Source of the DNA: Tenacibaculum finnmarkense
GTDB taxonomy: Bacteria > Bacteroidota > Bacteroidia > Flavobacteriales > Flavobacteriaceae
Assembly: GCF_900239185.1 (NCBI RefSeq)
Contig: NZ_OENA01000098.1
Coordinates: 62,001-126,000 of the forward strand
Length of the DNA: 64,000 nt
Reading direction: 5' to 3'
Made by a program: the position numbers and the translations under genes. This document shows positions 44,647 to 53,308 of this stretch, piece by piece. The notes beneath the pieces are model-generated. The model was not told the DNA's origin, made no database searches, and worked only from the letters and a program-made list of their open reading frames with translations. Each line of letters begins with the position of its first letter. Position 1 is the stretch's first letter.

Positions 44647-45635
44647 TACTTTTTAGAAACAACTAATTTAGTGTTTTCTTTTCTAATGTGAACATTAGCA
44701 GCCTTTTCAATCGCTTTTAAACAAATAGATAAGTTTCTTGTTGGTATGCTTCCTGAAATTAACGTGTTTTTAATCGCAGTATTTTTAAAGAGAATTTTAT
44801 AACCGTAAGTATCAGCAACCTTTTTAAATACCTCGGATAGTGTTGCGTTGTTAAATGTGAAGTATCCATTTTTCCAGGAAGTATTTTCAGAAGCATTTAC
44901 TTGTGTACGTGTTTCTAAAAATTGCTGTTTTTGGGCAGAATAAGAAATAAAATCACCGGGAAGCATTTTTTTAGCAGTGCCATTTTTTAAGTCGAGCCAT
45001 ATATTTCCTTCTTCTAAAAACACCTGTGTCTTTTTTTTATTAGAATTTACATTAAACTTCGTACCATAAACTTCAATTTTTAAGGCATTTGTACAAACCC
45101 AAAATTTGGCATTGCTAGTTTCTTTTTTAGCAATATTAAAATACGCTTCTCCTTGTAGTTTAATTTTTCGTGGAGCATCTTTTGAATAAGAAATAGATGA
45201 ATTGGCATTTAGAGTAACCAAACTACCATCTTGAAGTTTAACCTGTAAAACTTCGCCAAAACCACTATTATATGTTGTAGTAGGGTTGTTAAAACTATAA
45301 AAACCGATGCCTACAAAAAGTGCAATACTAACGGTAATACCAAGCCATAACAATTTACTAACAGCAGTGTTTTTATTGGTTTGTTGTTTTTCTAAAATTT
45401 TAGCTTCAAAAGTATTCCAAGCAAGGTTTACTTGTTTGGTATCAATAGGATTTTCTTTAAATTGAATCCCTATAATAATTGCTTTAGCTTCTTGGGCGAG
45501 TTCTTTTTTATCGGCATTATTTTTTAGCCAATATTCCCAAAAAGAAACATCGCTTAGGTTTGAATTTAAAGCCCAATTTTTAAACGAAGTATCTTTTAAA
45601 AAATCGGTAATGTTATGGTATGTTTTGTGTGTCAT
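44646..45635 (-). CDS. FecR family anti-sigma protein
   Basis: A 329-residue inner-membrane regulator. The cytoplasmic N-terminus (1-90) is followed by one membrane helix near residues 93-112 (LLWLGITVSIALFVGIGFYS). The periplasmic FecR domain (EVLQVKLQDGSLVTLNANSSISY and IKLQGEAYFNIAKKE) and the C-terminal DUF4974-like region (FNNATLSEVFKKVADTYGY) are visible. It passes the receptor signal to the ECF sigma factor encoded upstream. The stop overlaps the first codon of the receptor gene (TAATT). Confidence 0.9.
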   Translation of the reverse strand: MTHKTYHNITDFLKDTSFKNWALNSNLSDVSFWEYWLKNNADKKELAQEAKAIIIGIQFKENPIDTKQVNLAWNTFEAKILEKQQTNKNTAVSKLLWLGITVSIALFVGIGFYSFNNPTTTYNSGFGEVLQVKLQDGSLVTLNANSSISYSKDAPRKIKLQGEAYFNIAKKETSNAKFWVCTNALKIEVYGTKFNVNSNKKKTQVFLEEGNIWLDLKNGTAKKMLPGDFISYSAQKQQFLETRTQVNASENTSWKNGYFTFNNATLSEVFKKVADTYGYKILFKNTAIKNTLISGSIPTRNLSICLKAIEKAANVHIRKENTKLVVSKK

Positions 45636-45712
45636 TTTGCAATAGTGCCAAACAGAAATATACTATTAGAAGTAATTTACTAAAAATATATACTCTTTTT
45701 AAGATTGCAAAT

Positions 45713-46279
45713 TTAAGCATTAAATAATTGTAAAATTAAAACGTCTTCGCGCAATCGTTTTATCGCTTTATGAATATGATTAAGTACACTTTGGTAGTTA
45801 ATATCCATAATTTCGGCTATTTCAGGTGTTTTTAGGTTGCAATTATATTTTAAATACAATACTTCTCGTTGTTTTTTAGAAAGTTTATTTAACGAAGCTG
45901 TTAAATTTTTGTTTCTAAAAACGGTTGCTTCTTGATGCGTAAGAAATTCTTCAGGGGTAAAATGAATATCAACAATAAGTTGGTTTATATCTCGAACAAG
46001 TTTATTTTTTTGATTTTTTTGAAGAACTTTAATTAAAAACCTTCGGTAAGAAACAAATAGATAAGGCGCAATTTTGGTTAAATCGCTTAAGTTTTCACGA
46101 TGTTCATATACATACATAAAAAAATCTTGAAGAGAATCTTCGGTAATTATTTTATTTCCTGAAATTTTTAGACCGTATTTAAATAAAGGCTCGTAATGGT
46201 TTTTAAAAAGCGCTTCAAAAGCAATTAAATCACCTTCTTTTAATGATTTCCATAAAATTTCGTCAGACAATTTTTTCAT
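45713..46279 (-). CDS. FecI-like ECF sigma factor
   Basis: A 188-residue RNA polymerase sigma factor of the Bacteroidota FecI-like class. Region 2 is DLIAFEALFKNHYEPLFKYGLKISGN with IITEDSLQDFFMYVYEHR, and region 4 is LNKLSKKQREVLYLKYNCNLKTPEIAEIMDINYQSVLNHIHKAIKRL. Together with FecR and the TonB receptor it forms a cell-surface signalling system in which a ligand bound outside turns on genes inside, likely including this operon. The FecR gene starts 77 bases downstream. Confidence 0.92.
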   Translation of the reverse strand: MKKLSDEILWKSLKEGDLIAFEALFKNHYEPLFKYGLKISGNKIITEDSLQDFFMYVYEHRENLSDLTKIAPYLFVSYRRFLIKVLQKNQKNKLVRDINQLIVDIHFTPEEFLTHQEATVFRNKNLTASLNKLSKKQREVLYLKYNCNLKTPEIAEIMDINYQSVLNHIHKAIKRLREDVLILQLFNA

Positions 46280-46405
46280 AAAGAAGGGTTGATATTTAGG
46301 TTAATACGTTTTAAATGTAGTGAAAAATATTTTAATCAATTTTTATTTCGTTTTAAAAAAGTCAATTCAACTTTAAATAAACGGTTAAAATTGAAAGCAA
46401 ACAAG

Positions 46406-46413
46406 TATATTTG
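46406..46413 (+). promoter_or_regulatory. -7 box TATATTTG of ychF
   Basis: TATATTTG matches TAnnTTTG, 40 bases before the start codon at 46454. Confidence 0.55.
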
Positions 46414-46453
46414 CAAACGCAAATTTTCAATAAAAACAATACATAATAATAGT

Positions 46454-47545
46454 ATGAAAGCCGGAATTGTAGGATTACCAAACGTAGGAAAATCAACATT
46501 ATTTAACTGTTTATCAAACGCAAAAGCGCAAAGTGCCAACTTTCCATTTTGTACGATAGAACCTAATATTGGTGTGGTAAACGTACCAGACCCACGAATT
46601 CAGGTTTTAGAAGGTATGGTAAACCCAGAAAGAGTAATGCCTGCAACGGTTGAAATAGTAGATATTGCTGGTTTAGTAAAAGGAGCAAGTAAAGGAGAAG
46701 GTTTAGGAAACCAATTTTTAGCAAATATTAGAGAAACAGACGCTATTATTCACGTATTACGTTGTTTTGATAATGATAATATTATTCACGTTGATGCTTC
46801 TATTGATCCTATTAGAGACAAAGAAACCATTGATATTGAGTTACAATTAAAAGATTTAGAAACCGTTCAAAAACGTTTAGAGCGTGTAAAAAGAACGGCT
46901 AAAACTGGTAATAAAGAAGCGCAAATAGAATTAGAAATTTTATTAAAAGTCGAAGAAACTTTATTACAAGGTGTTTCTGTTAGAGCTATTGATTTTTCAG
47001 AAAAAGACCAAGAAATTGTAGCAAGTTTACAATTTATTACGGCAAAACCAGTGTTATACGTTTGTAATGTTGATGAAGGATCGGCAGTAAACGGAAACGA
47101 CTATGTAACCAAAGTAAGAGAGGCTGTAAAAGACGAAAACGCACAAGTAATTGTGTTAGCTGTAGGTACCGAAGCTGATATTACCGAGTTAGACGACTAC
47201 GAAGAACGTGAAATGTTTTTAGCCGATATCGGTTTAAAAGAAGCAGGAGCATCGATTTTAATTAGAGCCGCTTACAAGTTGTTAAACCTACAAACTTACT
47301 TTACTGTAGGAGTAAAAGAAGTACGTGCTTGGACCATTAATATTGGCGATACTGCACCACAAGCAGCAGGTGTTATTCATACCGATTTCGAAAAAGGATT
47401 TATTAGAGCTGAGGTTACAAAATACAACGATTACGTTACTTTAGGCGGTGAGCAAAAAGTAAAAGAAGCAGGGAAATTAGGTGTTGAAGGAAAGGAATAT
47501 ATTGTACAAGATGGCGATATTATGAACTTCAGATTTAACGTTTAA
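46454..47545 (+). CDS. ychF: Redox-regulated ATPase YchF
   Basis: A 363-residue OBG-type P-loop NTPase that binds ATP and associates with ribosomes. It starts MKAGIVGLPNVGKSTLFN (P-loop), with DIAGLVKGASKGEGLGNQFL (switch) and LYVCNVDE in place of the usual GTPase specificity motif. A coiled-coil insertion lies in the middle and the TGS domain at the C-terminus (LQTYFTVGVKEVRAW to MNFRFNV). The start at 46454 is preferred because a longer frame from 46289 runs through the promoter at 46406. A 90-bp repeat follows the stop codon. Confidence 0.96.
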   Translation: MKAGIVGLPNVGKSTLFNCLSNAKAQSANFPFCTIEPNIGVVNVPDPRIQVLEGMVNPERVMPATVEIVDIAGLVKGASKGEGLGNQFLANIRETDAIIHVLRCFDNDNIIHVDASIDPIRDKETIDIELQLKDLETVQKRLERVKRTAKTGNKEAQIELEILLKVEETLLQGVSVRAIDFSEKDQEIVASLQFITAKPVLYVCNVDEGSAVNGNDYVTKVREAVKDENAQVIVLAVGTEADITELDDYEEREMFLADIGLKEAGASILIRAAYKLLNLQTYFTVGVKEVRAWTINIGDTAPQAAGVIHTDFEKGFIRAEVTKYNDYVTLGGEQKVKEAGKLGVEGKEYIVQDGDIMNFRFNV

Positions 47546-47570
47546 TTTTTTAAATTTTAAAACAATAATT

Positions 47571-47656
47571 AGGGCGTTCGGGCGGGCTTTCACTACTCGC
47601 TTTTTTTAAATAGAAAAAATTTAAAAAAGAGCTCAAACAAGCCGTTCAATCCCTAA
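47571..47656 (+). repeat. 90-bp palindromic element, copy 2 (variant)
   Basis: Begins AGGGCGTTCGGGCGGGCTTT, then ACTCGCT, paired A/T arms, GAGCTCAAACAA and ends TTCAATCCCTAAC. It follows ychF by about 25 bases in the sense direction. The ends differ from copies 1, 3 and 4 but the core is shared. Confidence 0.7.
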
Positions 47657-47667
47657 CGCAAAACCAG

Positions 47668-47699
47668 AACGCTGTAGATTAATTCTACAGCGTTTTTTT
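47668..47699 (+). terminator. Terminator after the repeat downstream of ychF
   Basis: Arms AACGCTGTAGA and TCTACAGCGTT around TTAAT, then eight T. Confidence 0.8.
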
Positions 47700-47734
47700 T
47701 GTATCTTATCAAACATAAAATAGCGTTAATAAAT

Positions 47735-48406
47735 ATGCAGGTCGATAAATCAATATTTCAATATTTAGAAAATTTAAAACAAAATAACAATAGAGATTGG
47801 TTTACCGATCAAAAACCACGTTTTGTTGAGGTTCAAAAAAGCGTAAAAGAGTTTTATGGAAAAGTAAGCGAAAACCTAGAAACACACGATGTTATTGATA
47901 AGTTTAAATTATTCCGAATTTATAGAGATGTTCGTTTTTCAAAAGATAAAACGCCATATAAAACACATTTTTCAGGGTCATTTTCACGAAAAGGAAGTCA
48001 TTTAAGAGGTGGTTATTATTTACAAATTGAACCAGAAAACAGTTTTCTAGCCGGTGGATTTTGGCAGCCCAATAAAGAAGATTTACTACGTATTAGAAAA
48101 GAAATTGAACTCGATGCTTCTGATTTTAGAGAAATTTTAAACAACCCTGAGTTTGTAAAAAATTTCGGAACTAAGTTTGAAGGCGATGAATTAAAATCGG
48201 CACCTAGAGGTTTTGATAAAAACCATCCTGATATTGATTTATTACGAAAAAAAGGCTTTATCGCTGTGCGTAATTTTACAGATAAAGAGGTGTTGTCTAA
48301 TAATTTTTTATCAGAAATTGATACTTCTTATAAAGCTTTACGACCTTTTTTTAATTTGGTGAGCGAGGTATTAACAACCAATTTAAACGGTGAAAGTTTA
48401 CTTTAA
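47735..48406 (+). CDS. DUF2461 family protein
   Basis: A 223-residue protein from MQVDKSIFQYLENLKQNNNRDWF, the conserved opening of DUF2461 (TIGR02453). Motifs include RIYRDVRFSKDKTPYKTHFS and GYYLQIEPENSFLAGGFWQP, in which charged residues and the KTP motif are conserved. It contains no membrane segment and is cytoplasmic. The family is widespread in Bacteroidota but its function is not known. The start at 47735 is chosen because the longer frame from 47699 begins in the terminator tail. Confidence 0.85.
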   Translation: MQVDKSIFQYLENLKQNNNRDWFTDQKPRFVEVQKSVKEFYGKVSENLETHDVIDKFKLFRIYRDVRFSKDKTPYKTHFSGSFSRKGSHLRGGYYLQIEPENSFLAGGFWQPNKEDLLRIRKEIELDASDFREILNNPEFVKNFGTKFEGDELKSAPRGFDKNHPDIDLLRKKGFIAVRNFTDKEVLSNNFLSEIDTSYKALRPFFNLVSEVLTTNLNGESLL

Positions 48407-48420
48407 ACTTGATTGCTGCG

Positions 48421-48590
48421 ATGCTGAAATAAATTTTCTCTTCGCTTTTTTTTGATGATTTTTGTCAATTCGAGTGATTTTAATGATTAAAAAGAATTAA
48501 AATTATATCGATAATTTGAATTATTTTATGCTAAAAAAGTTCTCGATACCATTTTTTTGAAGAATAAAAAATAACTCGAACTGACAGGTT
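48421..48590. repeat. Composite inverted repeats after the DUF2461 gene
   Basis: TTGTCAATTCGAGTGATTTT near 48463-48482 is inverted near 48570-48588 (AAAATAACTCGAACTGACAG), enclosing about 90 bases. A half of the ATGCTGAAATAAATT palindrome precedes it at 48421. The same parts are at 29.6 kb, and a related element is at 58.3 kb. With the 90-bp copy 3 it fills most of the gene-free gap 48407-48892. Confidence 0.6.
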
Positions 48591-48689
48591 GTTTTGAGTT
48601 TTTATAACAGAATGTAATAATTTAAACAGGATTTAAAGAATTACAGGTTACAATCAAAAGAATCGAATAGCTTGAAATTAGTACAAATG

Positions 48690-48781
48690 CCTAGCCCCGA
48701 TTGAAGCTTTGTTTGAGCTCTTTTTTGTTTTTCTTTTAAAAAACAAAAAAAGCGAGTGCGGAAAGCGGGAAATTGCTTCAA
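48690..48781 (-). repeat. 90-bp palindromic element, copy 3
   Basis: Plus strand begins CTAGCCCCGATTGAAGC and ends GCGGAAAGCGGGAAATTGC, with the same GAGCTC and paired A/T arms. Unlike the other copies it is inverted relative to its neighbours: it lies upstream of the thioesterase gene. Confidence 0.8.
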
Positions 48782-48880
48782 AAAATAATAATTTTCAGCG
48801 GTTATGATCATGCGGAAATAAAAATGTAATTTAGAAAGAAAATCAAGCGGTATTTTAAGTAATAATTAACAGTATTCATG

Positions 48881-48888
48881 TAGTTTTG
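48881..48888 (+). promoter_or_regulatory. -7 box TAGTTTTG of the thioesterase gene
   Basis: TAGTTTTG matches TAnnTTTG. Only 4 bases separate it from the ATG at 48893. Confidence 0.5.
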
Positions 48889-48892
48889 TTTT

Positions 48893-49285
48893 ATGAATTT
48901 TTATGAAAAAATATATACTGTTACCACAAACGAAATTGATGAATACCAACATGTTAATAATGTAGTGTATGTACAGTGGATGCAAGAGGTATCTGCTGCA
49001 CACTGGTTATTGCTAATTAAAAATATTGCTAAACCTGATTATGTTTGGTTTGTAATTCGTCATGAAATTGATTACAAAAAACAAGCGGTTCTAGGCGATG
49101 AAATAAGTGTAAAAACATGGGTTGGTAAAACCGAAGGAATTCGTTCTGTTCGTCATTTTGAAATACACAAAGGCACTGATTTATTAGTGAAATCGGAAAC
49201 TACCTTTTGTTTATTAGATGCAAAAACACAAAAACCAAAAAGAATAACTAAAGAAGTTACAAACGTACTTTTAGGAAAAAAATAA
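48893..49285 (+). CDS. Acyl-CoA thioesterase, YbgC/FadM hotdog family
   Basis: A 130-residue single hotdog domain. The motif NEIDEYQHVNNVVYVQWMQE holds the catalytic aspartate and HxNN of the 4-hydroxybenzoyl-CoA thioesterase family. VWFVIRHEIDYKKQAVLGDEISVKTWVG matches the second conserved strand and is the classic length. It hydrolyses acyl-CoA thioesters in the cytoplasm; chain preference is not evident. The DEAD-box gene follows, with its own promoter between them. Confidence 0.88.
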   Translation: MNFYEKIYTVTTNEIDEYQHVNNVVYVQWMQEVSAAHWLLLIKNIAKPDYVWFVIRHEIDYKKQAVLGDEISVKTWVGKTEGIRSVRHFEIHKGTDLLVKSETTFCLLDAKTQKPKRITKEVTNVLLGKK

Positions 49286-49289
49286 GCAA

Positions 49290-49297
49290 TATCTTTG
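49290..49297 (+). promoter_or_regulatory. -7 box TATCTTTG of the DEAD-box helicase gene
   Basis: TATCTTTG matches TAnnTTTG, 19 bases before the ATG at 49317. Confidence 0.5.
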
Positions 49298-49316
49298 CAT
49301 ATTATATATAGAAATA

Positions 49317-50435
49317 ATGACAACATTTACAGGGTTAGGAGTACAAAAGCAATACGTTGAAGGACTGAAGGAATTAGGCATTACAAAACCTACCGAAGTA
49401 CAAGAAGCGGCAATACCATATTTATTGCAAAATAATGCTGATTTTATCGGGTTAGCGCAAACAGGAACGGGTAAAACTGCGGCTTATGGCTTGCCTGTTT
49501 TACATAAAATTGACGCTTCAAAAGATACGGTTCAAGCTTTGATTTTATCGCCAACAAGAGAATTGGTGCAGCAAATAAAAAAACAATTATTTAAGTTTAC
49601 AAAATATGTAGATGATAAAATTTTTATAGAAGCTGTTTACGGTGGTGAAAAAATAGACCGTCAAATAAATAACTTAAAAAGAACGACACACGTAATTGTA
49701 GCTACTCCAGGGCGTTTAATCGATTTGATTGAAAGAGGTGAAGTAAATTTAAAAGATATCAATACTTTGGTACTTGACGAGGCGGATGAAATGCTAAGTA
49801 TGGGGTTTAAATTAGACTTAAATCGTATTTTAAAATACACTTCAGGTACTAGAAAAACATGGTTATTTTCGGCAACAATGCCCGATGAAATTAGAAATAT
49901 CATTAAAAAATACATGGATTCATCGGCAAAACAAGTGGAGGTAAATAAAAATTCGTTGGTGAATGCTAATATTACGCATCAGTTTATACAAACGACTATT
50001 CCTGAAAAAGTAGATGTAATTGTAAAGTTTTTAGAAAAAAGACCTAGCGAAAGAGGTATCATTTTTGCTAGAACAAAAGCAGGTGTGCAAAAATTAACAA
50101 AATTGTTGCAAGATGATGGTTTTTCGGTTGCCGCTTTAGAGGGTGATATGCAGCAAAGAGATCGTGAAAAGGTAATGCGAGCTTTTAAAAATGAGAGTCT
50201 TCAAATTTTAGTTTCTACAGATGTTGCCGCAAGAGGTATTGATGTACGAGATTTAGGTTTTGTAGTACACCATCAATTACCAGAACAATTAGAATATTAC
50301 ACACACCGAAGCGGAAGAACTGCAAGAGCAGGGAAAAAAGGTGTTTCTTTAGTATTAATTTTAAATAACGAAAGAAATAATATTAAAGAGGTGGAAAGAA
50401 CATTACAGATAAAGTTTTCAGAAATTAATATTTAA
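49317..50435 (+). CDS. DEAD-box RNA helicase
   Basis: A 372-residue ATP-dependent RNA helicase. The Q motif (TKPTEVQEAAIPYLL), LAQTGTGKTAAYGLPV (Walker A), PTRELVQQI, TPGRLIDLI, LDEADEML (Walker B), FSATMP (motif III), and HRSGRTARAGKKG (motif VI) occur in order. It ends soon after the helicase core without the basic or S1-like extension of RhlE or CsdA, so it is a minimal member. It could act in rRNA processing or mRNA decay; the target is not indicated. The next gene starts 12 bases downstream. Confidence 0.93.
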   Translation: MTTFTGLGVQKQYVEGLKELGITKPTEVQEAAIPYLLQNNADFIGLAQTGTGKTAAYGLPVLHKIDASKDTVQALILSPTRELVQQIKKQLFKFTKYVDDKIFIEAVYGGEKIDRQINNLKRTTHVIVATPGRLIDLIERGEVNLKDINTLVLDEADEMLSMGFKLDLNRILKYTSGTRKTWLFSATMPDEIRNIIKKYMDSSAKQVEVNKNSLVNANITHQFIQTTIPEKVDVIVKFLEKRPSERGIIFARTKAGVQKLTKLLQDDGFSVAALEGDMQQRDREKVMRAFKNESLQILVSTDVAARGIDVRDLGFVVHHQLPEQLEYYTHRSGRTARAGKKGVSLVLILNNERNNIKEVERTLQIKFSEINI

Positions 50436-50447
50436 TTAGTATTTTCA

Positions 50448-51074
50448 GTGGATATTATTTACGCTCTTGATATTGCAGGAACATTTGCCTTTGCCATTAG
50501 TGGTGCTTTGGTGGCAATGAAAAAACAATTTGATGTATTTGGTGTTGTTATTATCGCCTTTGTTACCGCTGTAGGTGGTGGTATGATACGAGATGTTTTA
50601 ATTAACGCGCATCCTATAAATTGGATTAGTGACCTTAATTATATTTGGACAATTTTAACTGCCGTTGGTTTTACTTTTTTATTTAGAAGTAAAATAGCGC
50701 CACTACGTAAAACCATGTTTTTATTTGATACTATTGGTATTAGCGTATTTACTTTGTTGGGCTTAGAAAAAGGTTTATCGTATGATTTACATCCTTTTGT
50801 AGCCTTGGTTATGGGAATGGTTTCCGCAGTTTTTGGAGGTGTTCTTAGAGATGTGCTTACCCGAAAAGTTCCTTTAATATTTAAAAAAGAAATATACGCA
50901 TCCGCTTGCCTAGCAGGTGGAGTCGTATATCTTATTTTAGAAGAATTTAAGATAAATAAAGACCTTCAGTTTGTAATACCAACACTGGTTGTTTTTTTAA
51001 TACGATCAATTGTAGTGAAGTATAAGTTGGAATTACCAAAAATAAAAGCCGATGCTTTGGGTGAATTGGGGTAG
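50448..51074 (+). CDS. Trimeric intracellular cation channel family protein (YadS-like)
   Basis: A 208-residue protein with two halves of about three membrane helices each, both containing a GGG motif (TAVGGGMIRDVL and SAVFGGVLRDVL) as in UPF0126/TRIC-like proteins. It starts with GTG (MDIIYALDIAGTFAFAISG). The family may conduct cations or transport small ions across the inner membrane; its cellular role in bacteria is unclear. It lies 12 bases after the DEAD-box gene and 40 before the LysM gene, so the three are likely co-transcribed. Confidence 0.85.
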   Translation: MDIIYALDIAGTFAFAISGALVAMKKQFDVFGVVIIAFVTAVGGGMIRDVLINAHPINWISDLNYIWTILTAVGFTFLFRSKIAPLRKTMFLFDTIGISVFTLLGLEKGLSYDLHPFVALVMGMVSAVFGGVLRDVLTRKVPLIFKKEIYASACLAGGVVYLILEEFKINKDLQFVIPTLVVFLIRSIVVKYKLELPKIKADALGELG

Positions 51075-51114
51075 TTTTATAGAAAAATGTTTTATCAAAA
51101 TTAAAATAAACGAG

Positions 51115-51903
51115 ATGAAGAAAGAATTTAGTTTAGTGTTTTTATTGTTTATAAGTATAACTGTTTTTTCACAAGATAAAAAATTACCAGCAGGCTGGGA
51201 TGTTATTAGCTTAGATAATAAAACAGCCTATATGAATTTAATTACAGGAAGTATTTCTAAAAAATACCCTACAAAAGCTGCGGTAAAACCTTCGGGGAAG
51301 CTAGCCTTTGATCCAACAATTACACATAAAGTAAAAAAAGGAGAAACATTAAGTACTATTTCAAGAAAATATGATGTAAAACTATCTAGGTTATACCGAT
51401 TAAATAGCATGACTAATTTCGATACCTTAAAAATAGGACAAGAAGTTGTAATTGGTTACGGGCAAAGTAAAGCAGAAAAAGTTGCTTTTTTTAAGAAAGT
51501 GAACTCTAAAATTCAGGTAGAAACAACGCCTAAACCTTTGGTGAAGTCAACTTTGACCAAACCAAAAGTGCTAATAGCGACTAAAAAAGCTATTAAAGTT
51601 AAAGCTGAAACAAAAACAATAGCTAAAGATACTCCTAAAAATAAAAAGGCTTTAAATGAATCGTACGCAAAACGTTTTGCGCTTATTGTAGAAAAAGATC
51701 CTGTTGTTGAAAAGAAAGTTATAGCAAAAAAAGTAGCTGTTGTTACAGGTAAAAATGCGGTAGTTAAATATCATACTGTTACAGCAACAGAAACTTTATA
51801 CGGAATTTCGGTTCGTTATAAACAGCCTGTAGATCATTTAAAAAAGTTAAATAAATTAAAAGATAATACTCTTTTTATTGGGCAAAAATTACGTATTAAA
51901 TAA
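51115..51903 (+). CDS. LysM domain protein, exported
   Basis: A 262-residue protein with signal peptide KEFSLVFLLFISITVFSQ. It carries two LysM peptidoglycan-binding domains: THKVKKGETLSTISRKYDVK (from about residue 70) and, at the C-terminus, KYHTVTATETLYGISVRYK. A Lys/Ala/Thr-rich linker lies between. It would bind the cell wall in the periplasm; no catalytic domain accompanies it. The start at 51115 replaces a longer frame from 51052 that overlaps the previous gene and lacks a plausible signal sequence. Confidence 0.85.
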   Translation: MKKEFSLVFLLFISITVFSQDKKLPAGWDVISLDNKTAYMNLITGSISKKYPTKAAVKPSGKLAFDPTITHKVKKGETLSTISRKYDVKLSRLYRLNSMTNFDTLKIGQEVVIGYGQSKAEKVAFFKKVNSKIQVETTPKPLVKSTLTKPKVLIATKKAIKVKAETKTIAKDTPKNKKALNESYAKRFALIVEKDPVVEKKVIAKKVAVVTGKNAVVKYHTVTATETLYGISVRYKQPVDHLKKLNKLKDNTLFIGQKLRIK

Positions 51904-51948
51904 GGTTTAAACTCTTTATTTAGCCATTTTATATACTTTTATAAAAGT

Positions 51949-51981
51949 AAAAAGCTCGGAATTTTAATTCCGAGCTTTTTT
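51949..51981. terminator. Two-way terminator between the LysM and RsmB-like genes
   Basis: AAAAGCTCGGAATT and AATTCCGAGCTTTT arms, followed by a T-run, between convergent genes. Confidence 0.87.
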
Positions 51982-52007
51982 GTTTCAATCTTAAAATTGA
52001 AAAACAA

Positions 52008-53219
52008 TTATTTTTTTACTAATTGCGCCATGTAAAAACCGTCATATCCAAATTCATGGGCTAATACTTTATGATCTTTTACTAAGCTAAAATCTTTCCC
52101 GTCTTCAGAGGCTAAAAATATTTTAACTTGATCTTGGTTTTCAGAAGGTAACACAGAACAGGTAGCATATACTAATTTACCGCCTGGCTTTACCATTCGT
52201 GAATAACGCTGTAAAACGTCTTGCTGAATTTCTTTGATATTATCAATAAATTCAGGTTGTAATTTCCATTTACTATCAGGGTTTCTACGTAAAACACCTA
52301 AACCAGAACAGGGTGCATCAATTAAAACTCTATCGGCTTTACCATATAATTTTTTAATTACTTTGGTAGAATCAATTACTTTTAAATCGATATTACTAAT
52401 ACCGTTTCTGCGCGCTCTAACTTTTAATTTTCGTAATTTACTTTCGTAAATATCCATGGCAATAATTTGCCCTTTGTTTTTCATTAATGCCGCTAAATGT
52501 AATGTTTTACCACCAGCACCCGCACAGGTATCAATAACTCTCATTCCTGGAGCAACGTCTAAATAAGCCGCTACTAATTGCGAAGAAGCATCTTGAACTT
52601 CAAAAAATCCTTTATGAAATGCTTCTGTTTTAAAAACATTGGCACGTTCTACTAAACGTAATGCATCATCACAACCGTTTACAAACTCCGTTTCAATACC
52701 TTCTTGTTGTAAATCTTTTTGTAAATGTTCTTTGGTTACGTTTAATGTATTGGTACGTAAAATAACATCGGCACGTTTGTTTAATGCCGCCATTTCTTTA
52801 GTCCAAACAGTTTCGCCTAATTCTTTAACACCTAATTCATCAATCCAATCAGGAATAGACTCTCTGTATTTTCTAATTTGAGAAAGCTCATCAAATTTTC
52901 CTTTAATTCGTCTTGTTGGCGTTTCTTCAATTTGATTCCAATCTGGTAATTTAATTCCTTTTAATACACACCAAACTACTAGCAAACGCCATAAATCTGG
53001 TCGTGAATATGGAGTTTTTACATCTGCAATTTCTGCGTATAAACGCTTCCATCGTACGATGTCATAAATAGTTTCGGCAACAAATTTTCTATCACGTGCG
53101 CCCCATCTTTTATCTCTTTTTAATGCCTTTTCAACAGCTTTATCGGCATATACGTCATCATTAAAAACGTCACGTAAACTGTCAATAACTGCGTAAACTA
53201 AATTTCTATGTAATCTCAT
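52008..53219 (-). CDS. RsmB/NOP-family rRNA cytosine-C5 methyltransferase
   Basis: A 403-residue enzyme that methylates C5 of cytosine in 16S rRNA. Motif I is VIDTCAGAGGKTLHLAAL, motif IV LIDAPCSGLGVLRRNPDSKW contains one catalytic cysteine and motif VI LVYATCSVLPSENQ the second. The N-terminal 140 residues form the NusB-like RNA-binding domain (LVYAVIDSLRDVF). The exact rRNA position (967 in E. coli RsmB) is inferred from the family. A TATCTTTG promoter is 18 bases upstream. Confidence 0.9.
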   Translation of the reverse strand: MRLHRNLVYAVIDSLRDVFNDDVYADKAVEKALKRDKRWGARDRKFVAETIYDIVRWKRLYAEIADVKTPYSRPDLWRLLVVWCVLKGIKLPDWNQIEETPTRRIKGKFDELSQIRKYRESIPDWIDELGVKELGETVWTKEMAALNKRADVILRTNTLNVTKEHLQKDLQQEGIETEFVNGCDDALRLVERANVFKTEAFHKGFFEVQDASSQLVAAYLDVAPGMRVIDTCAGAGGKTLHLAALMKNKGQIIAMDIYESKLRKLKVRARRNGISNIDLKVIDSTKVIKKLYGKADRVLIDAPCSGLGVLRRNPDSKWKLQPEFIDNIKEIQQDVLQRYSRMVKPGGKLVYATCSVLPSENQDQVKIFLASEDGKDFSLVKDHKVLAHEFGYDGFYMAQLVKK

Positions 53220-53237
53220 TTGGTGAATTTATAGGCG

Positions 53238-53245
53238 CAAAGATA
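53238..53245 (-). promoter_or_regulatory. -7 box TATCTTTG of the RsmB-like gene
   Basis: Minus-strand TATCTTTG, full match to TAnnTTTG, 18 bases before the start. Confidence 0.55.
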
Positions 53246-53308
53246 GTGGATTTTAATGGTTTTTTGTACTTTCGTTTTGAGTAAAAAATCATGCTAAAAA
53301 AGTAATAA

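Noticed and set aside
46289..46453. Longer ychF start at 46289
   Set aside because: It would include the TATATTTG promoter, and YchF proteins begin with MKAGIVGLPN, which is at 46454.
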